The notes under the pieces: model-generated
Databases searched by the model: none
What the model was told of the DNA's origin: nothing
The model's input: only the letters and a program-made list of their open reading frames with translations
Shown: positions 8,786 to 16,986 of the stretch, piece by piece
Numbering within the stretch: the stretch's first letter is position 1
How the letters are laid out: every line of letters begins with the position of its first letter
Assembly (NCBI GenBank): GCA_964647695.1
Contig: CAZYIS010000003.1
Location: 23,915 to 87,914, forward strand
Reading direction: 5' to 3'
Source of the DNA: VGKP01 sp964647695
GTDB lineage: Archaea > Nanobdellota > Nanobdellia > Pacearchaeales > GW2011-AR1
Length of the DNA: 64,000 nt
Made by a program: the position numbers and the translations under genes

Positions 8786-9193
8786 CTAGATAAAATCTAC
8801 TATTTTATTGGGTCTATTTGAGTATACCATTAAATAACCTGCAGGATCAAAAAATAGTCTTCTCCGTCTATTCAATTGCAAAGCTAATTTTACCATCTCC
8901 TCTCTAGCTTCTGCATCATGAGGAATATATTTCTGTAAATTTCCATTTAATTCTGTTGCAACATATAATCCTTCTTTAACTAACTTGGTTGCAATTACAT
9001 CCAACCCTCTTGCAGAAATATTTCCATCCATTTCAACAGAACACATAGGATTAAATCCAATTCTTTTGACTAGGTTTTGACTCTCTTTAAACCCAAGATC
9101 ATGATAGGTATATGTTGGTTTTTGGTTTATTTCCGTATCTTCTATCAATGTTTCTGCTTCAAAACGTTCAGTAGTAACATATAAATAAGCCAT
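8786..9193 (-). CDS. Unknown protein, 135 aa
   Basis: No family is recognised. The sequence alternates strands and helices (AYLYVTTERFEAETL, then GLYVATELNGNLQKYI, then RRRLFFDPAGYLMVYSN) and has a basic patch QLNRRRRLFF. It is soluble, with no export signal. The 140 bases between it and the gene at 8646 hold no convincing gene. A 20-codon frame at 8686-8748 (minus) was considered and not called. Confidence 0.6.
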   Translation of the reverse strand: MAYLYVTTERFEAETLIEDTEINQKPTYTYHDLGFKESQNLVKRIGFNPMCSVEMDGNISARGLDVIATKLVKEGLYVATELNGNLQKYIPHDAEAREEMVKLALQLNRRRRLFFDPAGYLMVYSNRPNKIVDFI

Positions 9194-9229
9194 ATAAAAT
9201 TTAGTTAGGAAAGCATATATAAAACTTTC

Positions 9230-10474
9230 CTAAGCAAATATGCTCTGTGGAATTGCTATATCTCTTGATGGATTAAATCCAGATTTACTCAAATCCACCG
9301 AATTAATAAAAGTTTTATAGCTATCAATTACTCCATTTTTTTGTAAATAATTTCCAATTTCAGATGCCCTCGATTTATTCTCCAGCAGAGCCACATACAC
9401 ATCACTATTTACTCTTCCTTCAACTTTGAAAGAAGGATCTATTTTCTTAGCCACGTGATATAATAAGGGTGTTCCTCCGAGTTTAAAACCCTGAAAAAGA
9501 GGATCCATTCTTATTTTATGCATTATAAATCCAAGATGTTGATCTTTAATATTTCCATAGGATCTGTTTCTTCCAACCATAGAGCAACCATGGGCAAAAT
9601 GCACATCTCCATTATAAAAAACTCTAAAAGTACTAACTGGATCAGTTTCCATAACCAAATCACCCAAATCCATAACTTTTTTGGGCATTATTTTCTGAAC
9701 TAAACTCAAATCTGCTGCTCTACCTACTGGCTCCAAGACACCAACCGTAATTTTTATTGGACTTCCTTTTTCAGGATAGCAATAAACTGCATCTTCTTCA
9801 CCCAACTTACCCATTCTTTCACTCCTTCTCTTCCCAAAGGACTCATTTATAGTTAAAATTATATCATTTACTCTTTTTACCGTATCCCTTATATCTCCTG
9901 TTCCAATAAACTGATAATCAAAATTGTTACCTAGGTCTGCATCAGGATAAACAACTTTCAATGCATCGTTTATATGTCTAAAATTATTCTGGGTTGTAGG
10001 ATACATACTTCCGGCACTAACACACAGAGCAGGATGTGCTTTGGATAAATCGAAACCCTTTTGTTTCAAAAAAGAAATCCATTCTATAGCATCTTCATAT
10101 TTGTCTGCAAAAATCCCATTGCTAATTATGGTCGTATCTACATACTTTGAATACTCCACTGCTGCAGCAACCGCGTCCCTATTCTCTTCCCTCAAAGGTT
10201 CTCCATCGGTTAAAGCAACCTTCAACACTCCCGATCTTACGGCCTGATTCATAGCATTATCAGTAATAGAAGGAGAAGGTAAACCAATTCTATTTGGGCC
10301 ACAGTTAGCATAGCAATGAAAACATTTTAGATTACAATTAGGACCCATCTCCAAAAGCATGGTTCGTAAATCCGTATCATCGAATAATCTAGAATGAATG
10401 AACTCATTGGTTCTCATGTGGGAAGGGTTTTTCCTTGCCTTTTCAACTGCACGTCTTGATTCACTGTCTAGCAT
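9230..10474 (-). CDS. Radical SAM enzyme
   Basis: The iron-sulfur motif CxxxCxxC is complete (C47, C51 and C54 in CNLKCFHC). It is followed by TDGEPL, the counterpart of the SAM-binding GGEP motif. The 414-residue length leaves a ~150-residue C-terminal region. Its HFAHGCSMVGRNRSYGNI resembles a SPASM-like auxiliary region but with few cysteines, so a second cluster is doubtful. The substrate is unknown. The ATG at 10474 has no obvious ribosome binding site. A nine-codon frame with a strong one ends just upstream, suggesting coupled translation. Confidence 0.88.
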   Translation of the reverse strand: MLDSESRRAVEKARKNPSHMRTNEFIHSRLFDDTDLRTMLLEMGPNCNLKCFHCYANCGPNRIGLPSPSITDNAMNQAVRSGVLKVALTDGEPLREENRDAVAAAVEYSKYVDTTIISNGIFADKYEDAIEWISFLKQKGFDLSKAHPALCVSAGSMYPTTQNNFRHINDALKVVYPDADLGNNFDYQFIGTGDIRDTVKRVNDIILTINESFGKRRSERMGKLGEEDAVYCYPEKGSPIKITVGVLEPVGRAADLSLVQKIMPKKVMDLGDLVMETDPVSTFRVFYNGDVHFAHGCSMVGRNRSYGNIKDQHLGFIMHKIRMDPLFQGFKLGGTPLLYHVAKKIDPSFKVEGRVNSDVYVALLENKSRASEIGNYLQKNGVIDSYKTFINSVDLSKSGFNPSRDIAIPQSIFA

Positions 10475-10477
10475 ATA

Positions 10478-10507
10478 TTAAATCAGAATAGGCATCTGAA
10501 TAGCCAT
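10478..10507 (-). other. Short upstream ORF before the radical SAM gene (9 codons)
   Basis: The frame MAIQMPILI and a TAA stop is preceded by GAGGTG, a strong Shine-Dalgarno sequence. It is in frame with the radical SAM gene and ends three bases before that ATG. It may be a leader peptide that couples translation, or the remains of a longer N-terminus cut off by a stop codon. Confidence 0.4.
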
Positions 10508-10536
10508 CACCTCAAAAATCCAACTTTATAACCATA

Positions 10537-10556
10537 TTTAACCCTTTGTAATAATC
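10537..10556. repeat. Promoter-like repeated element, copy 1
   Basis: TTTAACCCTTTGTAATAATC. It matches copy 2 (10740-10759) at 19 of 20 bases. Read on the minus strand it contains AAAGGGTTAAATA, which fits a BRE/TATA element about 30 bases before the short frame at 10507. Confidence 0.55.
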
Positions 10557-10587
10557 TAATTATTATTTAAAAAGAAAGAGTTTACAC

Positions 10588-10716
10588 TTATTTCGATTCA
10601 CACTTGTTACAAACATTTTTCTTATTTCCAGGGCATACACCAAAAAAAGGTTTAGCAATTAACTTATATCCCAGCCCCTCAAGAGGAACTTTACAAATCT
10701 TGCATCTTTTTATCAT
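10588..10716 (-). CDS. Small zinc-ribbon protein, 42 aa
   Basis: The 42-residue product begins MIKRCKICKVPLEG and ends VCPGNKKNVCNKCESK. Two CxxC pairs (C5/C8 and C36/C39) plus a middle Cys give a zinc-ribbon-like arrangement. Its role is unknown, and such proteins may bind nucleic acid or act as adaptors. A TATA-like TTAAAAA lies about 25 bases upstream, inside a 20-base element that recurs nearby. Confidence 0.65.
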   Translation of the reverse strand: MIKRCKICKVPLEGLGYKLIAKPFFGVCPGNKKNVCNKCESK

Positions 10717-10739
10717 ATTGTGAAAAGAAGCCCATTCTT

Positions 10740-10759
10740 TTTAACCCTTTCTAATAATC
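10740..10759. repeat. Promoter-like repeated element, copy 2
   Basis: TTTAACCCTTTCTAATAATC. Read on the minus strand, GGGTTAAAAAG lies about 25 bases upstream of the zinc-ribbon start, as expected for a TATA box. Confidence 0.55.
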
Positions 10760-10765
10760 CAAGAA

Positions 10766-11278
10766 TTAAATATTTTTTAACCTTGAAATTATCTCGCGAG
10801 ACCAACCTTGACAAGCACCAAAAGAAGGGTGTCCTAAAAAAGATAAATATTCCTTAAGAAAAATGTGATCTGTTTGGGGAGATAAAACAAGGACATCTGG
10901 TTGCTCAATTTTGGCCCCATCATTCACATAATCTAAATGAAACAGTCCATCTTCTTTTAGAGACCAAGGATACAATCCTTTCCCCAGTCCCGGGCCTCCA
11001 AGTCCAAGATTTTTAAGATTTAAATTAAACTCATCCCTATCTACTGGGAGTTTACGACCAAATCTCACAGCTTCATCAATACATCTGGTTAAACCTGCTT
11101 CAAGAGGAATTCTATCCCTAACATTGAATTTCTTCTCTGTAAAAATATTATTTTTAGTTACCTGCCTATGATAAAGCCATATCACTGGAAAGAATTTCAT
11201 AGTATAATTATAACCAAAATTATGCTGTTGTTCACCATAGAGAACATCCACATGTGAATTAGTTGAAAACTTGAACAT
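10766..11278 (-). CDS. Unknown protein, 170 aa
   Basis: No family is recognised. Features are a mixed alpha/beta sequence, a Gly-rich stretch LKNLGLGGPGLGKGLYPWSL in the middle, and a C-terminal part PDVLVLSPQTDHIFLKEYL. The first 80 residues include many aromatic residues (FGYNYTMKFFPVIWLYH). There is no export signal. A TATA-like TTTATAAAC lies about 25-30 bases ahead of the ATG. It sits between copies of the repeated element, so it may be an accessory insertion. Confidence 0.6.
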   Translation of the reverse strand: MFKFSTNSHVDVLYGEQQHNFGYNYTMKFFPVIWLYHRQVTKNNIFTEKKFNVRDRIPLEAGLTRCIDEAVRFGRKLPVDRDEFNLNLKNLGLGGPGLGKGLYPWSLKEDGLFHLDYVNDGAKIEQPDVLVLSPQTDHIFLKEYLSFLGHPSFGACQGWSREIISRLKNI

Positions 11279-11404
11279 TTTATTTCTGGCTTTATTAAGT
11301 TTATAAATATTATATTAGTCTAAGAGTTATTTACTTTCTTCTTTTAACCCTTTCTAAAAAATAAACGCAAGCTATTTAAACTACAACAAAAGTAAAAAAT
11401 TATT

Positions 11405-11893
11405 ATGAGCACAAATTTTTTAGTAACTAAAATAAAGGTAAATAATCAGCCCTGGGAAAAAATAAGTAAATTAATCAAACACACACTTAGAACCATAAAT
11501 ACTGCAAAATTAGAAGATCAAGGATTATACTTTGGTTCAGGCGATTTAGATTTTTCACCAGGCATGGAAAGAATACTTCTAGGTATGGAAGAATTTAAAG
11601 ATTTTAAATCATATCGTGCAGAAGTCAAAAAGCTGGCACCAATATTATCCTATGATTGGTTTTTTGGTGGATTTGCTAACGAAGTTCATCATACCCCTAT
11701 AAATGTAACTCAACCAGGCAAAGGAATCATTAGAGTAAATACTTTTGTAAAACCGCACTCCTATCTCGCCGTATTAGAAACTGCAGGCAATTATTTCAAA
11801 ACAGGCGATTTAATAAATTCAGATATTATTGAGTATCTCAATCAAAGGTACATACCATTTACACAAGAAGTTGATAGGGCCAAAACTCCTTAA
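11405..11893 (+). CDS. Unknown protein, 162 aa
   Basis: No family is recognised. It has an alpha/beta composition with helix IKHTLRTINTAKLEDQ, a central EEFKDFKSYRAEVKKL, and a His-containing patch NEVHHTPINVTQPG. It is soluble. A TATA-like CTATTTAAAC lies roughly 30 bases before the ATG. Its 3' end overlaps the 3' end of the convergent membrane protein gene by four bases. Confidence 0.6.
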   Translation: MSTNFLVTKIKVNNQPWEKISKLIKHTLRTINTAKLEDQGLYFGSGDLDFSPGMERILLGMEEFKDFKSYRAEVKKLAPILSYDWFFGGFANEVHHTPINVTQPGKGIIRVNTFVKPHSYLAVLETAGNYFKTGDLINSDIIEYLNQRYIPFTQEVDRAKTP

Positions 11894-12150
11894 ATTCTTC
11901 TTTTAACCCACTTTTTATTAAAACTTTGTCTAAGAGAAATAGAAGTTACTATGAAAATAAAGATCATGGAACAAAGCAAAACCCATTGTCCGAAGAACAA
12001 GGAGACTATTCCCACCAACAATGAAACAAATATTATTATTCTAAACCATTTTCTCCCAGAAACTAATTCATCATTGCACATCCAGGCAATAAGATAGCCT
12101 ATGGGAAAGCTAAATAATAATAAAATGATGGATAAAATTACTTCAAACAT
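11890..12150 (-). CDS. Small membrane protein, three predicted helices
   Basis: The 86-residue protein has hydrophobic segments at about 3-24, 37-54 and 55-74, and a basic C-terminal tail (NKKWVKRRI) probably left in the cytoplasm. No family is recognised. It is divergent from the permease pair at 12245, with about 95 bases between starts. Confidence 0.65.
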   Translation of the reverse strand: MFEVILSIILLLFSFPIGYLIAWMCNDELVSGRKWFRIIIFVSLLVGIVSLFFGQWVLLCSMIFIFIVTSISLRQSFNKKWVKRRI

Positions 12151-12244
12151 GATATATTACAGGGTTCAATATTTTTAAACTCTTGGATATAGCTCTAAAA
12201 ATCGAACACTCAATCTTTAAATAATATCTATCCGATTAAATATC

Positions 12245-13465
12245 ATGAAAACAGATTACTTTCCTTTGGCTTTTGGCAATTTAAAACATAGAGGTCTACG
12301 TTCTTATCTAACAATGCTAGGAATTTTCATAGGCATTGCTGCAGTGGTTTCACTCATATCCGTAGGCGATGGATTAAAACTTGCAGTAAATTCTCAATTT
12401 GGAGTAAGCAGCACCCAAGTATTAACGGTCCAAGCCGGAGGTTTAACGGGCTATGGTCCTCCCGGAACTGGAGTAGTTAATCCTCTTCAAAAATCCGATG
12501 TGGAAGCCATAGATAAACTGGGTAGTGTAGACATGGCCATTCGAAGAAACATAGGCGTAGTAAAACTCGAATTCAATAAAAAATTAGTAATCGGCTATGC
12601 CGGTTCAATTCCCGATGATAAAGCAAAAAGAGATCAGGTATACAAAGTTCTGGAAGTAAGCACCCTATCCGGAAGATTACTGGACACTGATAGAAAAAAA
12701 GTAGTCATAGGTTATGATCTATCCATTGCAGAAAAGAATGGATTCAACAAAGCATTGAAAGTTGGAGATAAAATAACCATTAATAATCGAAGCTATGAAA
12801 TCGGAGGAATTCTAAATAAAAAAGGTAGTTTCATATTTGATAAAATAATTTTAATGTTGGACTCAGAAATGCAAGACCTTACGGGCTATGGTGACAATGT
12901 AGATATTATTGCCGTGGTGGCTAAAGATCAAAATTCTTTAACCAGAGCCCAGAATGATGTTGAAAAATTACTCCGAGATAGAAGACATGTAAAAAAAGGA
13001 AATGAAGACTTTGAAGTTTCCACTCCTGCTGCTCTTCTAGGTACCGTTAATCAAATTCTTTTTGGAGTTCAAATTTTCATCGTTATGATTGCCTCCATTT
13101 CCATAATTGTCGGAGCCGTAGGAATAGCAAACACCATGATCACATCCATCCTTGAAAGAAAAAAAGAAATAGGAACCATGAAAGCCATCGGCGCCCGTAA
13201 TTCAGACATATTTTACATATTTACTCTTGAAGCTGGAATGCTAGGGTTAGTAGGAGGCATAGTCGGAGTAATCTTTGGAGCCGCCCTCGGATATTTCGGA
13301 ACTCTAGGCATAAGTAGTTTAATAGGATCCAATATAACTCCAAATATAAATTTCCCATTGATATTTGCTGCCTTAACAGGAAGCACATTACTAGGAATTG
13401 TATCCGGTCTCATTCCTGCTTTGAAAGCAGCCCAATTAAATCCCGTTGCCGCACTAAGAGGTTAA
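12245..13465 (+). CDS. MacB/FtsX-type ABC transporter permease, copy 1
   Basis: The 406-residue protein has the MacB architecture. A first membrane helix at ~20-45 (LGIFIGIAAVVSLISVG) is followed by a ~200-residue extracytoplasmic MacB periplasmic-core-like domain. Three C-terminal helices (about 275-395) follow, with the FtsX signature region SILERKKEIGTMKAIGAR. Such permeases pair with an ATPase and move or release lipoproteins, peptides or other envelope substrates. The downstream gene encodes a paralogous permease one base further on. No ATPase gene lies next to the pair. Confidence 0.9.
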   Translation: MKTDYFPLAFGNLKHRGLRSYLTMLGIFIGIAAVVSLISVGDGLKLAVNSQFGVSSTQVLTVQAGGLTGYGPPGTGVVNPLQKSDVEAIDKLGSVDMAIRRNIGVVKLEFNKKLVIGYAGSIPDDKAKRDQVYKVLEVSTLSGRLLDTDRKKVVIGYDLSIAEKNGFNKALKVGDKITINNRSYEIGGILNKKGSFIFDKIILMLDSEMQDLTGYGDNVDIIAVVAKDQNSLTRAQNDVEKLLRDRRHVKKGNEDFEVSTPAALLGTVNQILFGVQIFIVMIASISIIVGAVGIANTMITSILERKKEIGTMKAIGARNSDIFYIFTLEAGMLGLVGGIVGVIFGAALGYFGTLGISSLIGSNITPNINFPLIFAALTGSTLLGIVSGLIPALKAAQLNPVAALRG

Positions 13466-13466
13466 A

Positions 13467-14675
13467 ATGTTCATTAAAAAAGAAATAGTTAATTATTCAT
13501 TGAAGAGCATCGTAAAAAGAAAAACCAGAAGCATATTAACAATTCTATCCATTCTTATAGGTATTACAGCCATATTTATTTTCATTAGTTTTGGTTTTGG
13601 TCTCTATGCTTACATAAATTCATTTTCCACTTCTACTTCAGCAGATAAAATAACCGTGATGCCCAAAGGTAACAGTGCTCCCGGATTAAATACGGCCTTT
13701 GCCCTCAATGATAGCGATATAAAAGCCGTGGAAAAATCCGCAGGCATAACCGAAGCAACCGGAGTCTATTCCCGAGCTGCAGAAGTAAAGAAAAAAGATG
13801 TTAACAAATATGTTTTTCTTGTGAGCTATGATCCAGCCAAACCTCTAGTCCTAGAACTGGCTAGTGTAGATATTGTTGAAGGAAGAAAACTACAGAGCAA
13901 TGATATGGGCAAAGCAGTGGTAGGTTATAATTATAAATTAGAAAATAAAGTATTTTCCACAGGCTATAAGCTAGGCGACAGCATAGAAATAAATGGAGTC
14001 AATGTTAGAATAATAGGTTTTGTAGGATCCATGGGCAATCCATCCGATGATTCTCAGATTTATATCACCAATGATTATTTCAAAAAACTCTATCCCAATG
14101 TAACCAGCTATGCTGAAATTATTGCTAGAGCAGATATAAATGATATTAGCAATACCATAAAAAGAGTTGAAAAAAATCTCCGTAATTCTCGAGATCAAAA
14201 AGAAGGAGAAGAAGACTTCTTTGTATCTTCATTCCAAGATCTAATTGCCCAATTTTCTTCTGCCCTTAACATAGTCATAGGATTCGTAATTCTAATTGCA
14301 CTTATATCCGTAGTAGTATCGGCCGTAAACACGGCCAACACCATGATCACTTCAGTGCTTGAAAGAACTAGAGAGATAGGAACCATGAAAGCCGTCGGAG
14401 CTAGAAATAAAGAAATATTAAAAATATTTTTATTTGAATCCTCATTCCTAGGATTTGTAGCAGGAGTACTTGGAACTCTTCTAGGATTTGACATCTCATT
14501 CACCATTGGAACCATTCTTAAAAATCTTGGCTGGGGTTTCCTTCAACCAGGTTATCCTTGGTATCTATTTGTAGGAACCATAGCATTTGCAACTCTAACT
14601 GGAGCTCTTTCGGGAATATGGCCGGCCTATAGAGCATCAAGATTAAAGACCGTAGAAGCCCTCCGTTATGAGTAA
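13467..14675 (+). CDS. MacB/FtsX-type ABC transporter permease, copy 2
   Basis: The 402-residue protein is collinear with its upstream neighbour: N-terminal helix (LSILIGITAIFIFISFGF), extracytoplasmic core of ~200 residues, three C-terminal helices, and SVLERTREIGTMKAVGAR before the last pair. It begins one base after the first permease stop, so the two form an operon and probably a heterodimer. The ATPase must be supplied from elsewhere. Confidence 0.9.
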   Translation: MFIKKEIVNYSLKSIVKRKTRSILTILSILIGITAIFIFISFGFGLYAYINSFSTSTSADKITVMPKGNSAPGLNTAFALNDSDIKAVEKSAGITEATGVYSRAAEVKKKDVNKYVFLVSYDPAKPLVLELASVDIVEGRKLQSNDMGKAVVGYNYKLENKVFSTGYKLGDSIEINGVNVRIIGFVGSMGNPSDDSQIYITNDYFKKLYPNVTSYAEIIARADINDISNTIKRVEKNLRNSRDQKEGEEDFFVSSFQDLIAQFSSALNIVIGFVILIALISVVVSAVNTANTMITSVLERTREIGTMKAVGARNKEILKIFLFESSFLGFVAGVLGTLLGFDISFTIGTILKNLGWGFLQPGYPWYLFVGTIAFATLTGALSGIWPAYRASRLKTVEALRYE

Positions 14676-14733
14676 AATGAGTAACTCTTGATTAGACGTT
14701 ATGAATAGAATTACTAATTAGAAAACAATAAAT

Positions 14734-14940
14734 TTACTCAAAATATCTTGAATTTTCATCTTCTTGAACAAATTTAGGTTCTGGAAAAGAGGTAAAAGTT
14801 CTATCATTAACTAATCTATAGCCCCTAATAGCATTACCTTCAAATTTAGGAGTTACCGTACATCTAAGAGCAAGACTTTCAAGGAATCCTTGGGTTCTTA
14901 CTGGATTGTAAATTTCAACTTTAGTTTGTTCGTTAGCCAT
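14734..14940 (-). CDS. Unknown small protein, 68 aa
   Basis: No family is recognised. It is hydrophilic, with a central ALRCTVTPKFEGNAIRGYRLV that could form strands. It is divergent from the AbrB-kinase operon and shares its 120-base intergenic region, including the palindromic site at 14984-14999. Confidence 0.55.
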   Translation of the reverse strand: MANEQTKVEIYNPVRTQGFLESLALRCTVTPKFEGNAIRGYRLVNDRTFTSFPEPKFVQEDENSRYFE

Positions 14941-14983
14941 AATTTTTAATGAAAAAGATGCCTTTTAAACCTTTCTATTAAGT

Positions 14984-14999
14984 GTAACTATATAGTAAC
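14984..14999. promoter_or_regulatory. Candidate operator upstream of the AbrB-kinase operon
   Basis: GTAACTATATAGTAAC contains the perfect palindrome ACTATATAGT. It matches 14 of 16 bases of the site at 18001-18016 ahead of the 22-gene operon. It lies just upstream of the TATA-like CATTTAAATAG at 15011-15021. Confidence 0.55.
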
Positions 15000-15062
15000 A
15001 ACATTGTAGAAACATTTAAATAGTTATTATGTATACTCTATGTATAAGATTATCACTATAAA

Positions 15063-15239
15063 ATGACACTAAATACCAAAGAAAACAAGAGGTTCACCCT
15101 AACCAAAAGAATAGCCAAACACGGCTCTCAAGCAATCATAGTAGTACCTAGAATGCTTGAACAACATCTCAAACCAGGAATGATCACTCAAATTACCATT
15201 GAAATTATTGAAAACCCTACAGGGGAGGAAAAGCTCTAA
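15063..15239 (+). CDS. AbrB-like small DNA-binding protein, 58 aa
   Basis: The product contains FTLTKRIAKHGSQAIIVVPR and a short strand LKPGMITQITIEII. This swapped-hairpin-type layout fits SpoVT/AbrB or MazE-like proteins. The TAA stop overlaps the ATG of the kinase gene (TAATG), and GGGGAGG lies just before. The two are therefore one operon, and this protein is likely its regulator or an antitoxin-like partner. A close paralogue is encoded at 49301-49444. Confidence 0.7.
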   Translation: MTLNTKENKRFTLTKRIAKHGSQAIIVVPRMLEQHLKPGMITQITIEIIENPTGEEKL

Positions 15240-16981
15240 TGGAAACCTTTGAAATTAATAGATCATTAGGAAGAACCGGAAGAGAAATTAGAAAATTAAA
15301 AGATTTTAACGATCCAGCACTTGAAAGTATACTTAGTTCCAGTCAATATAAACTAGGAAGAGAAATAGGAAGAGGAACCTGGGGAAGAGTATACTCTGCA
15401 GAAGATACTTTAACTGGCCAAAATGATCTAGCCATTAAACTCCTAGAACCAACTGCTCTGGCCAGAGAACAAATGGCCCAAAGAAATCTAACCGAATTAA
15501 AAGCAGTCACCAATGAGTCTAGAAGATTTGCTGCCTGTTCCAATGTAGTTCCTGGAGAAATAGACCTGGATGATAATGGAAAACCATTTATTATAATGCC
15601 TAGATATGATAAATTCTTATCCGATGTATTAAATGATGAAGGAGAAAGAAAGCATTTAGGAAATGGAATAGATTTGGAGCAAGCAAATAAATATCTTCTA
15701 GGAATTGCCAAAGGACTTTCAGAAGTACATAATAAATTAGGAAGAGTTCATGGAGATCTTAAACCAGATAACATTGCTCTAGATAACCTAGATAGAAGAC
15801 CTATGATAAATGATCTAGGAACTTCAACCTGCGGATCCTACCTTGGAAGAAGCGTTTCACCAAGAGATAATATGGGTTTTATTCAAACAAGAGATCCTAC
15901 ATGTTTTAAAGAAGGAAGTCATCCTACAAAAGAATCCGATAGTTATTCTTTCTTCGCACTAGCCTATAGAATACTTTCCAATGAGGGAAAATATCCTTTT
16001 GAACAAGAATTGATGAATGATCCTAATTTCTTTGATAACACTTCTCCAGAAAAATTCAAAGAAATATTAAAAGAAAAATTGAAACACGTTCCTAAATCCT
16101 ATAGAAAAATATTAGAAAACTATGGAGACATTACAACCACTTGGAGATCTGGTAACGGTTCCTATATTGTTTCAAATTTGGAAGAGGTAATTGAAAATCA
16201 AAACACTTGGAAAGTATTAAAGGATAGAGTAAAAAAAGTAATACTCCCTGTAGCAGTAGGTTCAGCAATTCTAGGAGGAATGTTATATGCCTCAGTGAGA
16301 TACGAACCCAATGACATAAAAATACCTAACATTCAAATAAACGGACCAATCACTCTAGAAGATAAAACAAAAGGCAATATAGTATTTGATAAAGAAGATC
16401 CAAATTTATTACAATTACCTCAACCTTCACCTGGAATACTGTTAGATGGGGATTTTTCCGCAAGAATAGGAAAATATGTCTCAGATAACAGAATAGTTGT
16501 AGCTCTGCTAGATTCCTATCAATCAACCATAATGGCTGGAAGAGCCTGGCCCGATGCCGATAAAGAAAGTAATAATGGATACTATACTCCTGCCCAATGG
16601 AATATATTTCAAGAGCTAAAAATAAAAGAAAATATGGGTTCCAGTGGTTTGAGTAGTCCTAGTAAAGCCTATAGGGGAGAAATACATCATCAAGTGGTAG
16701 CCAGATCTCTAGAATATGCTTTAAGAGCAGCCGTTAGACCTGATGGAAAGGTAGATCTAGAAGATACGCTAGCAATTTCCCTAGAAGGAGAAAGAAAAAT
16801 AAATATGGCCAAAAGAGCAGCCAATAGTTTTGACTTTAGAAAATATATAAGCGCCAAAGATGAAAGTGGAAAATATATTATTTCTGAAAAAGATCAAAAA
16901 TTCCTTAAAACCTGGCTTATACAAACCTATTACAAAGAAGATCCAAGAGCATTCTCAAAGGGTAAATATCCTTACGAGTAA
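15239..16981 (+). CDS. Transmembrane serine/threonine protein kinase
   Basis: The 580-residue protein has an N-terminal eukaryotic-type kinase domain (residues ~35-310): G-loop GRGTWGRV (44-51), catalytic Lys67 in LAIKLL, a likely alpha-C Glu in LTELKAV, catalytic loop HGDLKPDN (171-178; HRD becomes HGD), and DLG (192-194) in place of DFG. The Asp residues needed for catalysis are kept, so it is probably active. A membrane helix spans ~333-352. About 225 residues follow outside the membrane, with no recognised family. That domain could be a sensor. The start overlaps the stop of the AbrB-like gene. Confidence 0.9.
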   Translation: METFEINRSLGRTGREIRKLKDFNDPALESILSSSQYKLGREIGRGTWGRVYSAEDTLTGQNDLAIKLLEPTALAREQMAQRNLTELKAVTNESRRFAACSNVVPGEIDLDDNGKPFIIMPRYDKFLSDVLNDEGERKHLGNGIDLEQANKYLLGIAKGLSEVHNKLGRVHGDLKPDNIALDNLDRRPMINDLGTSTCGSYLGRSVSPRDNMGFIQTRDPTCFKEGSHPTKESDSYSFFALAYRILSNEGKYPFEQELMNDPNFFDNTSPEKFKEILKEKLKHVPKSYRKILENYGDITTTWRSGNGSYIVSNLEEVIENQNTWKVLKDRVKKVILPVAVGSAILGGMLYASVRYEPNDIKIPNIQINGPITLEDKTKGNIVFDKEDPNLLQLPQPSPGILLDGDFSARIGKYVSDNRIVVALLDSYQSTIMAGRAWPDADKESNNGYYTPAQWNIFQELKIKENMGSSGLSSPSKAYRGEIHHQVVARSLEYALRAAVRPDGKVDLEDTLAISLEGERKINMAKRAANSFDFRKYISAKDESGKYIISEKDQKFLKTWLIQTYYKEDPRAFSKGKYPYE

Positions 16982-16986
16982 TTATT

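Noticed and set aside
14661..14712. Second CGTTATGA-(stop) just after the permease gene
   Set aside because: It resembles a copied Arg-Tyr-Glu-stop end (13 of 15 bases), but is too short to exclude chance.
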